Assembly: GCF_032854445.1 (NCBI RefSeq)
Contig: NW_027018038.1
Span: 44,686 to 108,685 of the forward strand
Direction of reading: 5' to 3'
From: Liolophura sinensis
Lineage: Eukaryota; Mollusca; Polyplacophora; Chitonida; Chitonidae
Length of the DNA: 64,000 nucleotides
Both the position numbers and the translations under genes were made by a program. A model generated the notes under the pieces. That model was not told the origin of the DNA and did not search any database. It was given only the letters and a program-made list of their open reading frames with translations. Shown piece after piece: positions 51,330 to 64,000 of this stretch (position 1 is its first letter; each line of letters begins with the position of its first letter).

Positions 51330-51337
51330 TTATTGAT

Positions 51338-51402
51338 TACTATTCTCTTGGGAGTCAGTGTTTTGAAAACACGAAAGAAGTGTTCGAATCACTTAATAGT
51401 TT
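51338..51402 (+). tRNA. trnS2: tRNA-Ser (TGA), unit 4
   Basis: Copy of 4763-4827; TGA at 51364. Confidence 0.85.
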
Positions 51403-51467
51403 ACTAAAAGAATATAATGTATTCAGTCTTTGGTTTACAAGACCAATGCTTATTAAAGCTTTTTTAG
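51403..51467 (-). tRNA. trnT: tRNA-Thr (TGT), unit 4
   Basis: Copy of 4828-4892, - strand; anticodon at 51439-51437. Confidence 0.9.
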
Positions 51468-51482
51468 CGGATTTATTAAGAT

Positions 51483-51785
51483 ATGATAAGACTTTTTAAT
51501 TCTATTTTTAGTGTTGGGGTAGTAATGAGGATTCTTTCTTTAATAGTTTTTTGTCTACAGCGAAAACACTTACTAAACTCTCTTTTAGCATTAGAAATAA
51601 TAATGTTATCGATTTTTTTGGTTGTACTAGCTTCTAGCGCTAATATTAGGAGAGAAGGAATTATAGTTTTTGTAATATTAACTTTGGCTGCTTCAGAAGC
51701 AGCTTTGGGGTTAAGTTTATTAGTAATTTTAATTCGTAGACATGGGAATGACTACGTTTCTTCTTTATCAATACATAAGTGTTAG
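51483..51785 (+). CDS. nad4L: NADH dehydrogenase subunit 4L, unit 4
   Basis: Copy of 4908-5210. Confidence 0.93.
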   Translation: MIRLFNSIFSVGVVMRILSLIVFCLQRKHLLNSLLALEIIMLSIFLVVLASSANIRREGIIVFVILTLAASEAALGLSLLVILIRRHGNDYVSSLSIHKC

Positions 51786-53131
51786 CTTCCTTAATTCTAT
51801 CTTTCTTAGCTGTGTTTTTAACGAGAAATAAAAAGTGGAAGTGATACTATAGGAGATGAAGATTTTTATTGATGTTTCTTTTTATTTTGTTTTATTTTTA
51901 CTCTTCTATAGGGGTTCCTAAAATTATTGGATTCTTGTTTGCGGATTCTTTATCTATTGTTTTGATTTTACTAAGGTGTTGAATTTCTTCTTTGATAATT
52001 TTGAGCAGAGGAGCAATTTTGTTTAAAAATTTTAGTAGTGGGGTTTTCTGTAATTCTGTAATTATTTTAAATCTAATAATTATTTTAGTTTTTATACAAG
52101 AAAATTTTATTTTATTTTATATCTTTTTCGAAGGCTCTTTAGTACCTACGCTTTTGTTAATTTTAATTTGAGGGTATCAGCCGGAGCGCCTTCAGGCTGG
52201 AATATATATAGTAATTTATACAGTAGCGGGAGCATTGCCTTTCTTGCTTAATTTGGTTTTTTTGTTCAAAGCTAATGGGTCTCTTTCTTTATTAATAAAA
52301 TGAGGCTTGCCTTTTTTTATAAGAGATTTAATATTTTTTCTATGATGATTCTTTATAATTTTGGTTTTTCTTGTTAAACTTCCTTTATTTGGGGTTCACT
52401 TGTGATTACCTAAAGCCCATGTAGAAGCTCCAGTTGCTGGTTCTATAATTTTAGCAGCTCTTTTATTAAAGCTGGGGGGCTACGGCTTAACTCGAATTGT
52501 TATAATTTTTCCTAAAATTAATATAACTTTAAGAAGATCTTTATTGATTTTTAGAATTATAGGAGGGGTTTTAAGAAGAATGGTGTGTATTCGTCAAATC
52601 GATATAAAAAGGTTAATTGCCTATTCTTCTATTGGTCATATGGGCTTGATGGCTGGGAGAATCTTGAGTGGTAGATTTTGAGGATTATCTGGGGGAGTAA
52701 TAATAATGGTTGGTCATGCTTTTTCTTCGTCGGGCCTTTTTTTCATAGCCAATATTTTTTATAATAAAAGAGGATCTCGAAGAATCCTAATTTGTAAAGG
52801 ATTTATTTGTATTTTACCGATTTTAAGACTATCTTTATTTCTATTATGTTCTGCTAATATAGCTGCTCCGCCTTCGTTAAACTTATTGAGAGAAATTATA
52901 ATAATTATTAGGATTTTAAAAGTATCTCCTTTTCTTTTCTTTCCTTTAGCAATCCTAAGATTTTTAGTAGCTGTTTATAGTTTATTTTTGTACACTAACA
53001 CTCAGCACGGACAGTTCTCAAGTTTTATTAACCCTTTCAATGGGGTAGGGATTTTAACTTATTTAGTTATCTTTATACATTGAATTCCTGTTCAATTAAC
53101 TTTATTAATCGGAGGATTATTTTTTTGTTAA
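51779..53131 (+). CDS. nad4: NADH dehydrogenase subunit 4, unit 4
   Basis: Copy of 5204-6556, GTG start. Confidence 0.93.
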
Positions 53132-53189
53132 CTTAGTTTATAAAAACATTAGATTGTGATTCTAAAATAAAGGCTTTACTTAGTTAACA
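53127..53189 (+). tRNA. trnH: tRNA-His (GTG), unit 4
   Basis: Copy of 6552-6614; GTG at 53156. Confidence 0.93.
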
Positions 53190-54905
53190 ATGAAATTTAT
53201 TATGAATAGCAGGTTATTTGCTTCGTTATTTCTTTTTTTTTATGTATTTTTAGGGGTAAAGGCGGTAGCTATACTTATATATTACCATAAGAGAGTTTTA
53301 TTACATATTATTTTTTTCGAATTAAATTCTGTTTTTATAACCTTTCCTGTTATCTTTGATTGAAAAAGAATTATATTTAGAGTTCTAGTTTGTTTTATTT
53401 CTAGCTGCGTAATATTTTTCTCTAAAAGTTACATATCTAATGATATTTTTTTATCTCGGTTTGTTTGAATTGTTATATTATTTGTTTTATCCATAAATTT
53501 TTTGATTTTTATTCCAAATTTAATTTCTTTATTATTAGGCTGAGATGGGCTAGGGTTAGTTTCATTTTGTTTGGTGATTTATTATCAAAATCCTAAATCA
53601 TTAGGGGCCGGATTAATAACCGCTTTTATAAATCGGATTGGAGATGTTGGGATTTTAATAAGAGCTGGTTGAATGTTTAGCCAAGGGCATTGAGATGGTA
53701 CTTTTATTTGAAATTTTGATATAAGATATATAAGAGCTTTTATAATTCTTCTAGCAGGTATAACTAAAAGTGCTCAAATTCCTTTTTGCAGATGACTTCC
53801 AGCTGCTATGGCGGCTCCAACCCCTGTCTCAGCTTTAGTTCATTCCTCTACCTTGGTCACAGCCGGGGTTTTTCTTTTAATTCGATTTTTTTCTTTCTTA
53901 GACCAGCTTGTATGGTTTAAACCAGCAGTTTTATTCATTTCAGTAAGAACTATATTAATAGCAGGAATTGCAGCCAACTTTGAAATAGATTTAAAAAAAA
54001 TCATTGCCTTGTCTACTTTAAGCCAGCTAGGAGTAATGATAATAAGGATTGGAATTGGTTATCCTGAGTTAGCTTTGATTCATTTATTTACTCATGCTTT
54101 ATTCAAGGCCCTTCTCTTCTTGTGTGCCGGAAATATTATTCATCTCCATAATAATAATCAAGACATTCGAAAAATAAGACAGCTTTGGAAACATTTGCCT
54201 GTAACTAGAACTTGTTTTAATATTGCTAACCTAGCTTTATGTGGAATTCCATTTTTCGCAGGATTTTATTCTAAAGATTACATTATTGAGATAATAATTT
54301 TTGATCAAATAAACTTGGTTACAAGAATAATAGTTTTCTTGGCTACTTTTTTAACTGTAATATACTCTGTCCGTTTGTCAATTCTTGTTTTCTGAAGTTC
54401 TATAACTCAAAATCCCTATCTATGCAATAGAGATGAAGATATTTATATTCTTATGCCTCTATTAATATTAACAAGAGGGGCTATCTTAAGAGGGGCGGCT
54501 TTTTCTTGATTGATAATAAGACCTGCGCTTATTCCTTTTATTAGTATATTTGACAAAATATTAGTTTTATCTCTAACAGTGGTCAGAGGGGCTATAGGAG
54601 GAATTTTATTTAGAAATGCTTTTCACAAAAAAAAGATAATAATCAATGATTTTTTTTCATACATATGATTTATATCTCTTTTAAGCAATAACTTTGTTAG
54701 TATTCCGGTTCTAAAGTCAGGACAAATAGCCCTTAAAGTTTTAGACTTAGGTTGGTTAGAAAACATCAGGGGAGAAGGAATTTTTAGATTTTTAATCAAC
54801 TGTTCTAGTAATAACCAAAAAAGTCAAGGAAATTTATTTAACTCTATTGTTAGATTAAGTCTAATCACTTTAAGATTTTTTCCTCTTTTTTTCTATTTTT
54901 TCTAA
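53190..54905 (+). CDS. nad5: NADH dehydrogenase subunit 5, unit 4
   Basis: Copy of 6615-8330, intact. Confidence 0.95.
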
Positions 54906-54907
54906 TA

Positions 54908-54975
54908 GGATATGTAGCTTATTGATAAGAGCGTAGCAGTGAAGTTGCTAAGGAATTATGTTTTAATTATATCTA
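54908..54975 (+). tRNA. trnF: tRNA-Phe (GAA), unit 4
   Basis: Copy of 8333-8400; GAA at 54941. Confidence 0.88.
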
Positions 54976-55011
54976 TTAGCGTTATATAACTATATAAATC
55001 TAATTATTTAT

Positions 55012-55710
55012 CTATAGTTCAGGGTGATCGTCTGAGTAAAGAGTAATTAATAATGAAAAAATATAAGCTTGAATTAAGCTAACTCCAACTTCGAACATAA
55101 AATAAAAAATCTCAATAAAAATTAAAAGTAAAATGATGATTGAAGAGTATCTAAAAATACCTGCTCTTAAATAAGCCCCAATAAGACCTAAAATAATATG
55201 GCCAGCTCTTATATTTGCGGTTAACCGAATTGATAAAGTAATAGGTCGAACAGAAATACTAACTGTCTCAACTAGAACTAGAAATGGATTTAAAACCCTA
55301 GGGGCTCCTCTTGGTAAAAAATGAGAAATTACTCTTTTTAAATTAAAAAATACTCCCGATAGGATCAAAGCAAATCAAAGAGGAAGCCCAAAAGAAAAAG
55401 CAAAGACTAAGTGACTAGTGATTCTAAAAACATAAGGAGATAGGCCCAGAAGATTTATAATAATTAATATTATAAAAATAGAAATAACGGCATTGTTAAA
55501 ACCACTTATTCTTCCTCCTTTTGTCCGTATTGCCTGTATTATCATAAATCCCTTAATCTTAATTACAAAAGCAGCTCAACGCGAAGATCCTCTTCAATAA
55601 AGCCTTTGGATATAATATAACGGCAATGCTCTTATTATTCAAATTAAAGGAATTTTTTTCAGAATAGTAAAGTTTTGTTCATCAAATCTAGAGAAGATAT
55701 CTATTAACAT
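55012..55710 (-). CDS. atp6: ATP synthase subunit a, unit 4
   Basis: Copy of 8437-9135, intact. Confidence 0.94.
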
Positions 55711-55729
55711 TTTATTAAAACATATTAAA

Positions 55730-55891
55730 TTATCATATTCAACTTTTATTTTTAGTTTTTCTGGATTTTCTTTCTTTCTTAACATAGTATTCTTTCTTTT
55801 TTATTCATCAGATTGAAATTATAATAAAAAAAACTATAGATCAAAAGAGAAAAATCAACAATAATCAATTTAAAGGGGCTAGCTGAGGCAT
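55730..55891 (-). CDS. atp8: ATP synthase subunit 8, unit 4
   Basis: Copy of 9155-9316. Confidence 0.9.
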
Positions 55892-55957
55892 AAAGAAATA
55901 CTAACTTAGTAGTAACTAAAACTTGACAAGTTTTTATTATGAATTAACTAACTTCTT
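55892..55957 (-). tRNA. trnD: tRNA-Asp (GTC), unit 4
   Basis: Copy of 9317-9382; anticodon at 55927-55925. Confidence 0.92.
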
Positions 55958-56648
55958 AATTATCAGAAGTAAATCTTAAAATTCAATTGATAAATGAATT
56001 TGTATCTACCACTTCCAATACAATTGGTATAAAAGAATGATTAGCCCCACAAATCTCAGAACACTGTCCATAAAATACTCCGGGGATCTTAGAAATAAAT
56101 CTGAGTTGATTAAGACGCCCAGGAACAGCATCAGCTTTTATTCCTATTGAAGGAACTGTTCAGGAATGAAGAACGTCAGCTGCTGTAACTAATACCCGAA
56201 CTTTAGAATTTATAGGAACCACTCTTCGATGATCTACTTCTAATAATCGATAATCCCCCCTATTCAATTCTTCAGTCGGAAGTATATAAGAATCAAATTC
56301 CACTGTCAGAAAGTCCGAGTATTCATATCTTCAATATCATTGATGTCCAATAGCTTTTACAGTTAAAACAGGAGATTCAACTTCATCTAGCAGATATAAT
56401 AATCGTAAAGAAGGAAAAGCTAAAAAAATTAAAATAACCGCTGGAAGAATAGTTCAAATAGTTTCAATTTCCTGCCTTTCTAAAGTAAACCGAGATGTTA
56501 TTTTGTTAGACATTAATGAAATAGCAGCATATATTAAGAGTCTAATAATTATAATTAGTACTAATATTGCATGATCATGAAAAAAAATTAGTTGCTCCAT
56601 TATAGGAGATGCCGCATCTTGAAATCCTCATTGTCCTCAAAAAGCCAT
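55956..56648 (-). CDS. cox2: Cytochrome c oxidase subunit II, unit 4
   Basis: Copy of 9381-10073, intact. Confidence 0.96.
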
Positions 56649-56656
56649 ATCTTAAC

Positions 56657-58189
<1,533 letters not shown>

Positions 58190-58190
58190 A

Positions 58191-59210
58191 CTAAATTAAA
58201 GCTCCCAAATAATTAATAAAACAAATACCTCCTAAATTTAATACTAAAAATATGCTAATAAAAAAAAATTCTTTTTTATTCATTTTTTTTCAAGAAACAG
58301 AACTCCTTAAAATTACAGAGAACCCTAGAATTAAATAATAATATAATCTAATTATTGATCCTAAAATTAAAATAAAAGGCAAAAAAAGAATATTTATAAC
58401 AATTAGCTTCCTAAGAACCAATCACTTAGAAAAAAATCCTAATAAAGGGGGTATTCCCCCGAGTGAAATAATAGTTACGCAAAAGCACGCTCGTGAGAAT
58501 TTTCTTCATATAAAAATACTTAAGAATTGTTGACTATTTTTAACTTCCTCTGTTAAAAATAAACTTAGTGCGGAAAATAAGATTAAAGAATACAGAAAAA
58601 GGTAAATAAAAGATATTTCTACTCTGATTAAAGATGCAGAGATCATTCAACCATTATGAAGAATTGAAGAATAGGCTAATAATCCTCGAATAGAAGTTTG
58701 ATTAAGTCCACCAACCCCTCCAAAGAATCTTGATATTAATACCATTATAATTGCTTGGATAGACGAGATATAGAAAAAAAAACAAATGAGAAATAAAGGA
58801 GCAACTTTCTGTCAAGTTATTAATAAAGAATTAGATACCCAAGACAAACCGCTGATTACTCCTGGAAGTCAAAAGTGAAAAGGTGCTATCCCCATTTTTA
58901 ATAGAAGACTTATTATAATAAAACTTCTACTAAAAATTTTCCTTCTTACTATAGATCAATCTCCTTGCTCTCAAAATACTATAGAAGCTAATAAAAGCAG
59001 TAAAGCTGAAGCTACTGCTTGAATCAAGAAATACTTAATTGCAGATTCAACCTCTTCACTTAATCCTTTCTGCACTATTATTGGAATAAAACTTATTAAA
59101 TTTACTTCCAAACCGAGTCAAGCCCCGAATCAATGCGTAGAACACAAGGAAAAAATTCTACTAGAAAACATAATAAGTATAAATATTGTAACAAATGGAA
59201 AATTTAACAA
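58191..59210 (-). CDS. nad2: NADH dehydrogenase subunit 2, unit 4
   Basis: Copy of 11616-12635; alternative ATT start at 59225. Confidence 0.88.
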
Positions 59211-59214
59211 CTTA

Positions 59215-59280
59215 AAAAATAAAATGGAGTTGAACCACTTAAGTTATAGTTAGCAGCTACAGCTTGTTCCGAACTATTTT
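59215..59280 (-). tRNA. trnS1: tRNA-Ser (GCT), unit 4
   Basis: Copy of 12640-12705; anticodon at 59254-59252. Confidence 0.85.
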
Positions 59281-59636
59281 TAACTATTTACCCATTTTAA
59301 CCTTCCCTGAGCTCATTCATATAAAGTTCCTCCCAATAAAACTAAAATAATAAGAATAGCTGTAATTAACGAAAAAACGTCTGAACTTATGTTACTAGAG
59401 ATTAAATATGGTAATAAAAGAATAATTTCAACATCAAAAATTAAAAAAATAACAGTAATTAAAAAAAATCGCAGAGAAAAAGGAAGCCGAGAATTTCTTT
59501 TTGGGTCAAATCCACATTCAAAAGCTGATCTCTTTTCTCGATTTTCCTTCTTCTTTTTTGTCATAAATAAAGCTACATAAGAAAGAATAAAACTAAGAAT
59601 TAAATTAAATCTAAAAAATCTTAACAGTAACATCAT
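59280..59636 (-). CDS. nad3: NADH dehydrogenase subunit 3, unit 4
   Basis: Copy of 12705-13061. Confidence 0.94.
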
Positions 59637-59637
59637 A

Positions 59638-59704
59638 AGGCATTAAAGATTATTAATCTTTTAATTTACAACATCAATGTAATCCGTTCTTCCGGCGTAA
59701 TACC
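59638..59704 (-). tRNA. trnI: tRNA-Ile (GAT), unit 4
   Basis: Copy of 13063-13129; anticodon at 59675-59673. Confidence 0.9.
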
Positions 59705-59769
59705 TGAATAGATAATATTTTTATTCCTTTTTAGTTAACAGCTAAATGCTTCATCAGAGCTTCTATTCA
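59704..59769 (-). tRNA. trnN: tRNA-Asn (GTT), unit 4
   Basis: Copy of 13129-13194; anticodon at 59739-59737. Confidence 0.87.
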
Positions 59770-59780
59770 GTATATTCAAT

Positions 59781-59840
59781 AATCTTAGAACAGTTCTATT
59801 TGTTATTTTATGAGCCGAAATCATAAGGGTTAGCTAAGAC
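59781..59840 (-). tRNA. trnR: tRNA-Arg (TCG), unit 4
   Basis: Copy of 13206-13265; anticodon at 59818-59816. Confidence 0.78.
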
Positions 59841-59851
59841 AGACAATAGAA

Positions 59852-59917
59852 TGGGATAGAGGATAAAATTCCTATTATTTAAATGCAAATTAAATCTTTT
59901 TTTTAAAGTACTGTCCC
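59852..59917 (-). tRNA. trnA: tRNA-Ala (TGC), unit 4
   Basis: Copy of 13277-13342; anticodon at 59887-59885. Confidence 0.87.
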
Positions 59918-59979
59918 TAAGGATATAATATTATCATAACTAAATTAAAAGTTTAGTACCTTTCTTAGGTTACTTAGAG
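59914..59979 (-). tRNA. trnK: tRNA-Lys (TTT), unit 4
   Basis: Copy of 13339-13404; anticodon at 59949-59947. Confidence 0.87.
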
Positions 59980-60006
59980 TAAATTATTTATCAATATTTT
60001 GTTAAC

Positions 60007-60788
60007 TTACGATCCTCATCAGTAAATCGAAATGTAAAGAAATAGTCATACTACATCAACAAAGTGTCAATACCAAGCTGCTGCTTCAAACCCAAAATGA
60101 TGATTAGCAGAAAAATGATACATCATATTTCGTACTAAGGTAATCAACAAGAATGTACTTCCAATTAAAACATGGAGTCCATGAAATCCTGTAGCAACAA
60201 AAAAAGTTGACCCATAACACCTATCTGCAATTGTAAATGAAGTCTCTATGTATTCCCCTGCTTGTAAGAGAAAGTAAAATAAATACCTAAAAGAACTGTG
60301 ACCGTCAAAGCATAGTTTGTTCTTTTTCAATTACCCTCAAGTAATCTATGATGAGCCCAAGTTACTCTTACTCCAGAAGCTAATAAGACAGCTGTATTTA
60401 ATAAAGGGACTTGAAAAGGATTAAGCGGAACGATTCCTCTTGGAGGTCAATTTATACCAATTTCTGGAGTGGGGGCTAGTCTTGAATGAAAATAAGCCCA
60501 AAAAAAAGCAAAAAAGAAAAGTACTTCGGAAGTAATAAATAAAATTATTCCTCATCGCAATCCCTGAGATACTTTTAAGGTATGATACCCTTGAAAAGTG
60601 CTCTCCCGAATAACATCACGTCATCATTGGATTATCGTTAGTATAATAAGAAGAATTCCTAGAGAGTAAAGTAACACAGAATGCCCGTGAAACCATCTTG
60701 CTAATCCTACAGTAAGACAAAAAGCCCCCATTGATCCTGTTAAAGGCCAGGGACTAAACTCAACCAAATGAAATGGGTTTCGAATCAT
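60007..60788 (-). CDS. cox3: Cytochrome c oxidase subunit III, unit 4, frameshifted
   Basis: Fourth copy of cox3, but with two extra bases: the + strand reads GTAAGAGAAAG at 60264 where the other copies read GTAAGAAAG. Translation from ATG 60788 follows the normal protein for 173 residues, adds 7 shifted residues and meets TAG at 60246-60248. The final third, including [10 protein letters not shown] and the normal C-terminus, falls out of frame. The other three copies are intact, so this looks like a sequencing or consensus error rather than gene loss, but a minority variant is possible. Confidence 0.93.
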
Positions 60789-61300
<512 letters not shown>

Positions 61301-61366
61301 GAGATTGTAGTGTAATTTTGCACAATTGATTTTCATTCAATTAGTATATATCTGTTATCTTTCTTA
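61301..61366 (+). tRNA. trnE: tRNA-Glu (TTC), unit 4
   Basis: Copy of 14718-14783; TTC at 61332. Confidence 0.75.
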
Positions 61367-61380
61367 TTATGTTTTACTTG

Positions 61381-61447
61381 TTATCTTAGTATATATAAGT
61401 ACAGCTATTTTCCACATAGTAAGGTTAACAAAGATGTTAAAGATAAT
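61381..61447 (+). tRNA. trnG: tRNA-Gly (TCC), unit 4
   Basis: Copy of 14798-14864; TCC at 61411. Confidence 0.88.
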
Positions 61448-61495
61448 ATAAATAGACCACACAAGTAAAATAAAACCCTATATTTTAAATCAAAT

Positions 61496-61567
61496 TAAAA
61501 AGTGGTGTAGAGAAAAGCCCGTAGGATTTTGATTCCTAAAGAAAAAATTAAATATTTTTCTTTTTAA
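61496..61567 (+). tRNA. trnQ: tRNA-Gln (TTG), unit 4
   Basis: Copy of 14913-14984; TTG at 61529. Confidence 0.87.
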
Positions 61568-61631
61568 AACACTAAGTTAAAAAACTACAGGTCTTCAAAA
61601 CCTGAAATGAGATATTGATTCTCGTGTTTTG
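61566..61631 (+). tRNA. trnW: tRNA-Trp (TCA), unit 4
   Basis: Copy of 14983-15048; TCA at 61595. Confidence 0.93.
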
Positions 61632-61637
61632 TTATAA

Positions 61638-61702
61638 AGCAAGATGGCTGAATTGAAGGCGGTAAATTGTAGCTTTGCTAATGAAATATATTTCTCTTGT
61701 TG
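61638..61702 (+). tRNA. trnY: tRNA-Tyr (GTA), unit 4
   Basis: Copy of 15055-15119; GTA at 61669. Confidence 0.92.
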
Positions 61703-61763
61703 GTTTCGTAGTTGAATTACAATAGTGAATTGCAGGTTCATTGGTGCCTTGCGGCTGAAACTT
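61702..61763 (+). tRNA. trnC: tRNA-Cys (GCA), unit 4
   Basis: Copy of 15119-15180; GCA at 61732. Confidence 0.9.
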
Positions 61764-61782
61764 TAGAATTATTTATTAAAAT

Positions 61783-61847
61783 AGTAAGATAAGCTAAGTT
61801 AAGCTATTGGGTTCATACCTCAATTATGAGATAAATCTCTCTTATTA
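61783..61847 (+). tRNA. trnM: tRNA-Met (CAT), unit 4
   Basis: Copy of 15200-15264; CAT at 61814. Confidence 0.93.
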
Positions 61848-62699
61848 GGAGAATTTGGTTTTGGTTTTGATTTGGCTTGTGCTAGCGATAACACATGATA
61901 GTTTTGTTTGAAACTGTAAGTTATGTATCTATCTTTTTGGCTCTTAAAGAGGTTAGTCAGATGGGTTTGTTATTATCAAAGATATTGATGACAGAAATAT
62001 TTACAACATCAGTGTAGAATATTAATCAAAAAGGGAACTTTGTATTAGGCAGGGCTAATAAAGGTAGCTAAATTTGTGCCAGCAGCTGCGGTTAAACAAT
62101 AAGCTTAAGTCAAATAAAGGCGGTAAAAAATAGTTATGTGATTAAAAGTCATTTTTTGTATTATATAAAGGTAGAATTTTAATATAAATGCAGAGTTAAT
62201 TTGTGGCTATGTGCAGAATCTGTGAAGCTTTTAGTTAAAACTGGGATTAGATACCCCATTATTAGGAAATTAAATTTGTTTACCTGGGGATTACGAGCTA
62301 TAGCTTAAAATCCAAAAGACTTGGCGGTACTTTAATTTCCGTCCAGGGGAGCCTGTCCTTTAAATCGATAATCCACGTTAAACCTTACTTTACTTATTTA
62401 TTTAATTAGCTTGTATACTGCCGTCATCAGCTTACGCTTGAGGCTAATAAAGTTGGCTTTTTAATTTAGTATTTTTATGTCAGGTCAAAGTGCAGCTTAT
62501 GGTAAAGTAGTGATGGGTTACAATTTAAATTCGAATTTCTGTAGTTTTATTGCAATAAAGAATGAACGGTGGACTTGGAAGTAATATTTATTTAGAATAA
62601 TAATATGAATGTGGTTACTAAAGTGTGTACATATCGCCCGTCGCTCTCTTAAAAATAAGAGATAAGTCGTAACATAGTAGGGGTAGCTGAAGCTGTTCC
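61848..62699 (+). rRNA. rrnS: 12S rRNA, complete (unit 4/5 boundary)
   Basis: Copy of 15265-16116, spanning the boundary at 62104/62105. Confidence 0.95.
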
Positions 62700-62767
62700 T
62701 TAGGATATAGCATAGTAAAATGTTTTTTATTTACACTGAAAAGAGGGTTGATTAAACCTATCCTAAA
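62700..62767 (+). tRNA. trnV: tRNA-Val (TAC), unit 5
   Basis: Copy of 596-663; TAC at 62732. Confidence 0.93.
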
Positions 62768-64000
62768 TAGCTAAAAATTTATTTAAATGATATTTGTTAA
62801 AAATATTAAAGTTTTTGCGGGCTAGTAGTTTAAACGAAAGTCATAGAGAAAACGAAAGTACTGTAAAGGAAAATATTAAATATATATGATAGTATAAATT
62901 AATTTTAGTACCTTTTGCATTATGGTTTAACGAGAAATAAGCTTGTTTTAATGTTTTCTAGAAAGAAGAAGAGTTATATTCAGACGAATGAATAGTGTAG
63001 CATAACTATTTTTAGATCTGTTTATGGTAGTGAAACGCTAACGGATTTTCTGATAGCTAGTTGGAAGAGAAAAGCATTTGAGTGCGATTTATAAATGAAA
63101 AATAAAGTGTGATTTAGCTTGATTTTTATTTGTAAGTTTTTGTTTTTTAGGTTGAGCTAAAAAATTGATGAAAATTTATGGTTAAATTTAATGTAATGTA
63201 GGTTTAATAGTTTCTATCATTTTTACGGTTTTATAACGAAGTTTTATTAGGATTGTATGATTAAAATTTTCTGTTTATATTTTCCCTTAATTTGTAATTA
63301 TGTTGAATTTAATATTTATGTTGAAATTAGTATTGGTTTATTTCTTGCTTGATGGTTTTGAACTTAAAGCTGAAACTTTTTATATATATTGAAATGAGAA
63401 AAAGGAACTCGGCAAATATGAATTTCGCCTGTTTATCAAAAACATCGCTCTTTGTAAATATAAAATAAGGAGTCGTACCTGCCCGGTGAAAAATTTAACG
63501 GCCGCAGTACCCTGACTGTGCAAAGGTAGCATAATCATTTGCCTTTTAATTGAAGGCTGGAATGAATGGTTTGACGAAATTCTTCTGTCTCTATCTTATT
63601 AAATAGAATTTAATTTTTAGGTGAAGAAGCCTGAATGAAGTCAAAAGACGAAAAGACCCTGTCGAACTTTAGAGTAATTATAAAATTATATGCTTTTTAG
63701 AATAAATGTTTTTTAGAATTTCTCTTTTGTTGGGGTGACAGAAGAACAGATAAAGCTTCTTTTAGTTGAGGAAACTTATATGTTGAAAAGATCCATAAAA
63801 ATTTATGATAGTAAGATAAGTTACCGCAGGGATAACAGCGTTATTTTTCTGGAGAGTTCAAATTGAAGGAAAAGATTGCGACCTCGATGTTGGATTGGAA
63901 TACCTAATAGGCGGAGAAGCTTGTTGTTGGGGGTCTGTTCGACCTTTAAATTTCCACATGATCTGAGTTCAAACCGGTGTAAGCCAGGTTGGTTTCTATC
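62768..64000 (+). rRNA. rrnL: 16S rRNA, unit 5, cut by window end
   Basis: First 1233 nt of the gene. It ends in the window after the peptidyl transferase block; the last 62 nt are outside. Confidence 0.95.

Larger units (their letters stand above)
62105..64000. repeat. Tandem mitogenome unit 5, cut by window end
   Basis: Partial fifth copy holding the 3' part of rrnS, trnV and most of rrnL. It matches unit 1 positions 1-1896. The array may continue beyond the window. Confidence 0.97.

Overview
The window is animal mitochondrial DNA: one complete mitochondrial genome of about 15.52 kb repeated head to tail. There are four full units (1-15521, 15522-31046, 31047-46575, 46576-62104) and a fifth that is cut off at the window end (62105-64000). 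The cut points are arbitrary, because base 1 lies inside the small rRNA gene. Each unit carries the standard 37 genes (13 proteins, 2 rRNAs, 22 tRNAs) and one control region. Reading frames only make sense with the invertebrate mitochondrial code (TGA = Trp, ATA = Met, AGA/AGG = Ser).

Gene order points to a mollusc with a nearly ancestral arrangement. On the + strand: trnE-G-Q-W-Y-C-M, rrnS, trnV, rrnL, trnL1, trnL2, nad1, nad6, cob, trnS2, nad4L, nad4, trnH, nad5, trnF, with trnP and trnT inserted on the opposite strand. On the - strand, reading down from the control region: cox3, trnK-A-R-N-I, nad3, trnS1, nad2, cox1, cox2, trnD, atp8, atp6. Read from rrnS outwards the tRNA block is M-C-Y-W-Q-G-E. 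From memory this is the order of chitons such as Katharina and of octopods, while vetigastropods have M-Y-C. The COX1 sequence also looks chiton- or gastropod-like, so a chiton (Polyplacophora) is my best guess, not a proof.

Layout of a unit (unit 1 coordinates): rrnS 3' part, trnV and rrnL (1-1958); a leucine tRNA pair with a TGGCAGA terminator-like heptamer (1959-2104); the + strand protein block (2105-8400); a 36-bp convergent junction (8401-8436); the - strand block (8437-14211); a control region of about 506 bp between divergently transcribed cox3 and trnE, containing a palindrome and an (AT)n array of about 300 bp (14212-14717); then the trnE-to-trnM block and the rrnS 5' end (14718-15521). 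The proteins are membrane subunits of complex I (nad1-6, nad4L), complex III (cob), complex IV (cox1-3) and ATP synthase (atp6, atp8). The rRNAs and tRNAs translate them inside the organelle.

I read the units as identical except for the length and C interruptions of the (AT)n array and a 2-base insertion that breaks cox3 in unit 4. The simplest explanation is a circular genome unrolled by long-read assembly, or a long-read concatemer. A true multimeric mtDNA or a nuclear tandem insertion is not excluded. I see no CRISPR array, transposon, plasmid gene or other accessory system. Unit 1 entries carry the full annotation; entries for later units give coordinates and differences.
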